Shown piece by piece: positions 22,130 to 25,961 of a stretch of DNA of 25,961 bases. Each line of letters starts with the position of its first letter. The stretch's first letter is position 1. This DNA comes from JAVBOP01 sp031550405 (lineage in GTDB: Bacteria > Bacteroidota > Ignavibacteria > Kapaibacteriales > UBA2268): assembly GCA_031550405.1 (NCBI GenBank), contig JAVBOP010000187.1:1-25961 (forward strand). Reading direction: 5' to 3'. The notes below the pieces were generated by a model that had not been told where the DNA came from, did no database searches, and saw only the letters and a list, made by a program, of their open reading frames with translations. Both the position numbers and the translations under genes were made by a program.

Positions 22130-22267
22130 ATGTTAATATGTTGGAAAAGCAGCGCAGTGAAAAATAAAAAAATCAATATTGGCTTTCTATCCGTGCTGTT
22201 GTTTTTAATCATCACTTATATGTCGCCAGTATTGACAAATATTTTGTTAAAAGCATATTTTTATTAA
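22130..22267 (+). CDS. Small single-helix membrane protein candidate
   Basis: This is a 45-residue ORF: a short basic N-terminus (MLICWKSSAVKNKKINI), one hydrophobic helix (GFLSVLLFLIITYMSPVL) and a short tail. ATG 22130 is chosen because the longer frame starts at 22070, inside and upstream of the promoter box, whereas this ATG lies about 10 bases after the expected transcription start. The stop codon overlaps a dispersed-motif copy, as with gyrB and ettA, which mildly supports a real gene end. mscS follows 28 bases later in the same direction. There is no known homologue that I can name; it could be a leader peptide or chance. Confidence 0.4.
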   Translation: MLICWKSSAVKNKKINIGFLSVLLFLIITYMSPVLTNILLKAYFY

Positions 22268-22283
22268 AAAAAATTCATAAATC
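22261..22283 (-). repeat. Dispersed motif copy 8, between the small ORF and mscS
   Basis: The plus strand reads TTATTAAAAAAAATTCATAA and then ATC. Its first bases include the small ORF's stop codon (22265-22267) and it ends 13 bases before the mscS ATG. The minus strand reads ATG AAT TTT TTT TAA TAA, opposite to the flanking genes. Confidence 0.7.
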
Positions 22284-22295
22284 AAAGTGGCTGTT

Positions 22296-23402
22296 ATGGA
22301 AGAAATTTATAAATATTTACTGAATCATTCGTTTTTGGCGGAAAAGTATTTGGGCAATCATACGCTTGATTATATAATCTCGTTTTTGCTTGTAATCGCC
22401 TTGTATTATGCGCTGCATTTCGCCCTGAAAGCCATCATCGTTTTTGCTGCGAAATTTTCCCAAAAGACGGAAACGCCAATAGATGACAAGGTAATTGCAT
22501 ATTTTAAAACGGGAAAGATAAGGGCAAAATTAAGGCTGATTGAAAAATTGGCAGCATTCTATATCTCTATTAATTATTTGAACTTATCTGATAAATTAGA
22601 AAATTTTTTAGATAAATTTGCAATGATTGTTGGCACAATAGCCGTTACTGTCATGATAATTGATTTTATTAGATTTTATTTAGAAATAAAAAATCTTCTT
22701 AAGGAAAGAGAGACTCATCATACCAGTGCTATCTATTTGATATTTCCAATAATTAAAATATTTATTTGGACATTTGCCGCTTTTTTTATTCTAAATAATT
22801 TAGACGTTGATGTCAGCAAAATACTTACAGCTCTTGGGATTGGCGGTGTTGCGATTGCCTTTGCGGCGCAGTCATTCCTGAGTGATATACTGAGCTTCAT
22901 CTCGATCGTTTCCGATAAGCCGTTTGAAATAGGTGATTATATTTTGATAAATCAAACTGAAGGTATTGTTACAAAAATTGGTCTTAAGTCTATTAGAATA
23001 AACAGCATAACAGGCGAAGAGGTCGCCATTCCAAACTCTGTTGTTACAGCTTCAAAGTTGCAAAATTTTCGCCGGATGGAACGGAGGCGAGTCGATTTAT
23101 CAATTAATATTCCTTTCGATGTTCCAAATGAAAAATTGCGGCAGATACCGGCGGTTATAAGTGAGATTATAAGTAAAGAGGCGGATTTGGAATTTGGCAG
23201 GAGCCATTTTTCGGGATTCTCGAATTATTCATATATCTTTCTAACTGTATATTATATAAAGAGTAACGATTATATGAAATTCATGGATTATCAGCAAATA
23301 GTAAACTTGCGCGTCCGTCAGGAGCTAAACCAAATGGGCATAGAATTGGCATATCAAAAACAAGACATACGAATATCTCCAAATGAGGATAGCTCTACTT
23401 AA
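22296..23402 (+). CDS. Mechanosensitive ion channel, MscS family
   Basis: This is a 368-residue inner-membrane protein. Several hydrophobic helices span about 20-45, 75-90, 105-125 and 145-165. They are followed by the pore helix and hinge, LTALGIGGVAIAFAAQSFLS (about 174-193), the MscS signature. Then come the beta domain, DKPFEIGDYILIN and IRINSITGEEVAIPNS, and a C-terminal alpha/beta domain. MscS channels open under membrane tension and release solutes in osmotic downshock. The extended N-terminal helices make it a medium-sized member rather than the minimal three-helix E. coli MscS. ATG 22296 is chosen over an in-frame GTG at 22287, which falls 4 bases after the motif copy. Its end overlaps the convergent protease-like gene by 8 bases. 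Confidence 0.93.
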   Translation: MEEIYKYLLNHSFLAEKYLGNHTLDYIISFLLVIALYYALHFALKAIIVFAAKFSQKTETPIDDKVIAYFKTGKIRAKLRLIEKLAAFYISINYLNLSDKLENFLDKFAMIVGTIAVTVMIIDFIRFYLEIKNLLKERETHHTSAIYLIFPIIKIFIWTFAAFFILNNLDVDVSKILTALGIGGVAIAFAAQSFLSDILSFISIVSDKPFEIGDYILINQTEGIVTKIGLKSIRINSITGEEVAIPNSVVTASKLQNFRRMERRRVDLSINIPFDVPNEKLRQIPAVISEIISKEADLEFGRSHFSGFSNYSYIFLTVYYIKSNDYMKFMDYQQIVNLRVRQELNQMGIELAYQKQDIRISPNEDSST

Positions 23403-25005
23403 TTAAGAATTTACCGAGGATTTTGCTGCCGCCGGTGTCGATGGAATATATATATACGCCGGATGACAAGCCGCTGGGCGGATACACGATAACCCGGTTC
23501 CGGTTATTGACAGTTATCGGTAAATTAGCAGCCGCAATCTCGCACAAATCCGCATTGTATACAATCAGCTTCACTTTTTGCCCTATGTATGCCGAATCCG
23601 GCACTGGCAGGTATAGCTGTGCCTTGTCTGACCTGTATAGCGGCTGCGGATAGGGCTTTGATACGTTATGCACTGCGCTGCCAGAGTATAAATATACTAT
23701 GGAATCCATCATCTCGTTTGCCGAATAGATTGAGTACCAGTACTTGCCATCGAACACAGGAATGGTATTGCCCTCCTGACTGGAGGCTATATATGTGCTG
23801 GCTACTATCGCTTTGAAAGATTGCGCCGCTGCACCGTTGGAGTCGAGATTGGTTATCAAAAAATCGCTGGTATCAGGAGTTATATAAAAATCATCGCTGG
23901 GATATGTCATCCTGTTATATGCCAGTTCGTATGGCAGCAGGGTGTCATTTCGCAGGTACTGCTGGTAGAACTGTGCTGTGCTGGTCGGCAGTAAGTCATT
24001 GAATTTATAAGCCATTGGGAAATATTGCCCTTCTATTGTCCTGCTGCCGGAATGATATATCCATTTTGTAAAATCAAACCATTCATCATTCAAGGTGCTG
24101 CTATAATTCAGCAAACACCTGTTCAATGCCCTGTAGCCTGTTACCCCGCTACTCAATGTTTCCCAGAAATTACGTATCGCATCTATGCCGTATTTTTGGT
24201 TTATCATGTAGAAAAATATGCCATACGAATAGCCATTTTCATACCAGCCATTGCCAAAAACAAACCTGCTTATGTCAGTAAAAAGCAGGTTCACATATTG
24301 CAGATAGTCATCAATTTGAGGATATACGAGCATTTCCATGCAAACGCCATTCATTTCATAAATAGAGCGGCAGCTTGCATCTTCGCCATAAGTGAACTGT
24401 ATTGCATGGTGATACTCATGTGCAGCTGTTACTTTGACAGCGTCCGATCCATTGGTTTTTGGATAAGCGGGAATTTTCCTGCCATTGGATACCGCCGAAT
24501 CGGTGGGCGAATAGTTGTTGTCTATCGTTATTTTGGAATAATATTTAGGGAACACGCCATTGCCGAATATATCAATGGTTTCCGTCTTGCCATACAGCAT
24601 ATCCATAGATAAGTCCTCTATATATATATCATATAGCATATCACCTGCCTCATAATAATCCGTCGGCGGACGCAAAAACCCCATCTCATTGACCTCCACC
24701 TCATACACGTTATCGAAAACACTGCATACCGTGTCTATATAGTCAGGAATGCCATTGTAGTTTTTATCAACCTTCTCAACAGCATTCACGCCAACGGTAT
24801 CGTAATGCACGCGGAATCTGTTTTGAGGCGAAATGGCAAATGTCTGCATTGTAGCGCGCCCAGCCTGCAATTCATTCGTTGGTTTCCTGTCGCTAACATT
24901 ATGGAATGTACTGCACTTATGAGGCAAAAGGTCATTGGCATTTGATGAATATGCCATAGTTAAAAAAAATATATTTATCGATAAAAACAGAATATACAGC
25001 TTCAT
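23395..25005 (-). CDS. Secreted metalloprotease-like protein with type IX sorting domain
   Basis: This is a 536-residue protein with a signal peptide (MKLYILFLSINIFFLTMAYS). A calcium-loop-like segment VDKNYNGIPDYIDTV (about 79-93) precedes the zinc-protease motif AAHEYHHAIQF with H196-E-x-x-H200, in the setting seen in MXAN_6640-type putative metalloproteases. Downstream glutamates (YEMNGVCMEM) could be the third zinc ligand. The last ~80 residues end in VYPPSGLSSGVYIYSIDTGG and ILGKFLIK, which resembles the T9SS type A C-terminal sorting domain, so it is probably exported through the type IX system and attached to the surface or released. The substrate is unknown. It overlaps mscS tail to tail by 8 bases. 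A tandem GAGTATTATTAAA duplication (25008-25020, 25023-) lies upstream, next to a motif copy. Confidence 0.85.
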   Translation of the reverse strand: MKLYILFLSINIFFLTMAYSSNANDLLPHKCSTFHNVSDRKPTNELQAGRATMQTFAISPQNRFRVHYDTVGVNAVEKVDKNYNGIPDYIDTVCSVFDNVYEVEVNEMGFLRPPTDYYEAGDMLYDIYIEDLSMDMLYGKTETIDIFGNGVFPKYYSKITIDNNYSPTDSAVSNGRKIPAYPKTNGSDAVKVTAAHEYHHAIQFTYGEDASCRSIYEMNGVCMEMLVYPQIDDYLQYVNLLFTDISRFVFGNGWYENGYSYGIFFYMINQKYGIDAIRNFWETLSSGVTGYRALNRCLLNYSSTLNDEWFDFTKWIYHSGSRTIEGQYFPMAYKFNDLLPTSTAQFYQQYLRNDTLLPYELAYNRMTYPSDDFYITPDTSDFLITNLDSNGAAAQSFKAIVASTYIASSQEGNTIPVFDGKYWYSIYSANEMMDSIVYLYSGSAVHNVSKPYPQPLYRSDKAQLYLPVPDSAYIGQKVKLIVYNADLCEIAAANLPITVNNRNRVIVYPPSGLSSGVYIYSIDTGGSKILGKFLIK

Positions 25006-25026
25006 AACGAGTATTATTAAAGAGTA

Positions 25027-25049
25027 TTATTAAAAAAAAATCATAAATC
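25027..25049 (-). repeat. Dispersed motif copy 10, 17 bases past the rlpA stop
   Basis: The plus strand reads TTATT, nine A, TCATAAATC. The gene-strand reading is ATG ATT TTT TTT TAA TAA. The preceding GAGTATTATTAAA is duplicated in tandem. Confidence 0.7.
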
Positions 25050-25066
25050 TATTGGATATTATATAG

Positions 25067-25519
25067 CTATTTGGTAACTTCAATTTCCACTTCTGCAACT
25101 CCATCATCTATCAAATCGATTGCTTCGGCAGCGGCATACGACAAATCAATAATCCTGCCTTCCGCAAATGGACCTCTGTCGTTAATCCGCACAACAACCG
25201 TTTTATTGTTGCTAATGCGCCTCACCTTCACCATAGTGCCAAAAGCCAGCTCGCGATGCGCCGCCGTAAACGCTGTCTGGCTGAACGTCTCGCCATTTGC
25301 CGTCAATCTGCCGTCAAATTTGTCATGATAATATGAAGCCTTTCCGCGAAATTTTGTTCCCACCGGAAGCACATTTCCTGCCTTGTTACTGCTTATATCA
25401 GTGCTTTTAGACTGCTTTGACGGTATTGATCCTGCATTTGTATTCGCCGAAGTAAACCGCACAGCAGGCGTACACGCACCAAGAGCACATAAAATCAATA
25501 TCAAAAATATCCTGTACAT
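25067..25519 (-). CDS. rlpA: RlpA-like septal ring lytic transglycosylase lipoprotein
   Basis: This is a 150-residue lipoprotein. MYRIFLILILCALGAC gives a short signal with lipobox ALGAC (C16). A low-complexity S/N linker follows, then the RlpA double-psi beta-barrel (about 60-148): GKASYYHDKFDGRLTANGE, FTAAHRELAFGTMVKV, VVVRINDRGPFAEGRIIDLS and AAEAIDLIDDGVAEVEIEV. The NDRGPF and IDLS motifs are diagnostic. RlpA proteins bind or cleave denuded glycan strands at division sites; enzyme activity varies between species. There is no C-terminal SPOR domain. The frame extends to 25630, but that part overlaps a transposase remnant. M at 25519 gives the lipobox and is preferred. Confidence 0.92.
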   Translation of the reverse strand: MYRIFLILILCALGACTPAVRFTSANTNAGSIPSKQSKSTDISSNKAGNVLPVGTKFRGKASYYHDKFDGRLTANGETFSQTAFTAAHRELAFGTMVKVRRISNNKTVVVRINDRGPFAEGRIIDLSYAAAEAIDLIDDGVAEVEIEVTK

Positions 25520-25523
25520 ATTG

Positions 25524-25531
25524 CAAAGATA
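25524..25531 (-). promoter_or_regulatory. Putative -7 box TATCTTTG abutting the rlpA start
   Basis: TATCTTTG on the minus strand ends 4 bases before the rlpA ATG. If used, transcription would begin at or next to the start codon, giving a leaderless message. No clear -33 element was found. Confidence 0.35.
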
Positions 25532-25559
25532 TGAAAAAGGAATTAAATAGTGGTTACTG

Positions 25560-25690
25560 TCATAATAATACATATAAAAACAACAACGACTTTGATGCCG
25601 TTGCCTTTTGCTTTTTTGTAGTAACCGCAAGATCCTGTATGAAAACCAGATTTTTTAGTATGTTTGGAACCACAATTTGAGCAGACTTTT
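25560..25690 (-). pseudogene. Transposase zinc-ribbon remnant
   Basis: A minus-strand frame reads KVCSNCGSKHTKKSGFHTGS and then CGYYKKAKGNGIK. The C-x2-C followed by a K-rich turn resembles the N-terminal zinc ribbon of IS1/IS1595-type transposases. The second C-x2-C knuckle is not intact and no catalytic part follows, so it is a short degraded piece. The assignment is tentative. Confidence 0.35.
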
Positions 25691-25741
25691 TATTCATTAT
25701 TTTCAAAGACTGTAAGTATATGAAAAATATAAAAATTAAAC

Positions 25742-25961
25742 TATACCGCAGCAGCTATTTTTGCTATTAGACCTGTTTTTCAAGACAAACCCAATTCTTT
25801 AGCTATGCGTGGGCTGCCATAAATGCTTTTAGATGCGTCATAAGCAGTTTTAATCTTTGATTTGATTCCATCAGAACTGGTAAGTCGCTTTGATTCTTTA
25901 TACTTACACCAATTATAATAACTATTGCGAGATACTTTTAGCAATCGACACATCGTCTCTA
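25742..25961 (-). pseudogene. IS3 family transposase OrfB fragment, running off the window end
   Basis: The minus frame from the window edge reads ETMCRLLKVSRNSYYNWCKY, KESKRLTSSDGIKSKIK and TAYDASKSIYGSPRIAKELG. This is the N-terminal HTH_21 region of IS3 OrfB (MCR.L.VSRSGYY.W... YGSPRI). An in-frame TGA (25780-25782) interrupts it, followed in the same frame by KTGLIAKIAAAV, the remains of the next helix. The DDE catalytic core is absent, so the piece is inactive. The upstream part lies beyond the window. Confidence 0.75.

Noticed and set aside
24025..24612. 195-codon open frame on the plus strand
   Set aside because: It is antisense to the metalloprotease-like gene, which has a signal peptide, an HExxH motif and a sorting domain. 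Its I/Y/C-rich composition is typical of a reverse-frame shadow.
25520..25630. Longer N-terminus for RlpA
   Set aside because: The 37 extra residues are basic and aromatic, overlap the transposase remnant and would bury the lipoprotein signal.

Overview
The window most likely comes from a chromosome of the Bacteroidota / Ignavibacteria / Kapabacteria (FCB) group. Three things point there. First, a -7 box TAnnTTTG (mostly TATATTTG), typical of Bacteroidota-type primary sigma factors, lies upstream of gyrB, buk, ettA, rpmH, the mscS unit and the DUF4397 gene. Second, the protease-like protein at 23395-25005 ends in a C-terminal domain resembling a type IX secretion sorting signal. Third, the rpmH-rnpA-yidD-yidC, ettA and gyrB proteins look like that group. 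A flagellar operon argues against classical non-flagellated Bacteroidia. No rRNA, tRNA or CRISPR array was seen.

Layout: 1-3364 holds an exported protein of unknown function and a large DUF4397-type lipoprotein, followed by a short region dense in inverted repeats. 3365-5072 has a divergent pair (NlpC/P60 hydrolase and an unknown cytoplasmic protein) and a small membrane protein. 5105-8350 is a late flagellar operon on the minus strand: fliS, fliD, flaG, a FlgN/FliT-like coiled-coil protein and flgM. It sits behind a good match to a sigma-28 (FliA) promoter, so the operon would make filament-assembly chaperones and the cap under FliA and also its anti-sigma factor.

8530-11250 is accessory DNA. 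It has a 130-bp MITE with perfect 22-bp terminal repeats, a matching IS630 transposase tail, and then an integron-cassette-like stretch. There attC-like repeats alternate with a PagL-like lipid A deacylase, a PD-(D/E)XK nuclease-like protein and a gene remnant. No integrase is in the window.

11296-25519 is mostly housekeeping. ettA is followed by an AlkD-like protein. gyrB is followed by a repetitive acidic protein and a strong terminator. Then come butyrate kinase, aquaporin Z, the operon rpmH-rnpA-yidD-yidC (rpmH is only 48 codons), a small membrane ORF with an MscS channel, a secreted metalloprotease-like protein and an RlpA lipoprotein. The last 400 bases hold degraded transposase pieces, including an IS3 OrfB fragment that runs off the end.

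The most unusual signal is a dispersed AT-rich motif, core TTATTAAAAAATATTCAT. Ten full or variant copies occur in 26 kb, mostly within 0-35 bases of gene ends and often touching the stop codon. One strand of every copy but one reads as a three-codon-insert mini-ORF, ATG-NNN-NNN-NNN-TAA-TAA, of fixed length (the exception has CAA in place of the second TAA). I do not recognise it as a described element.
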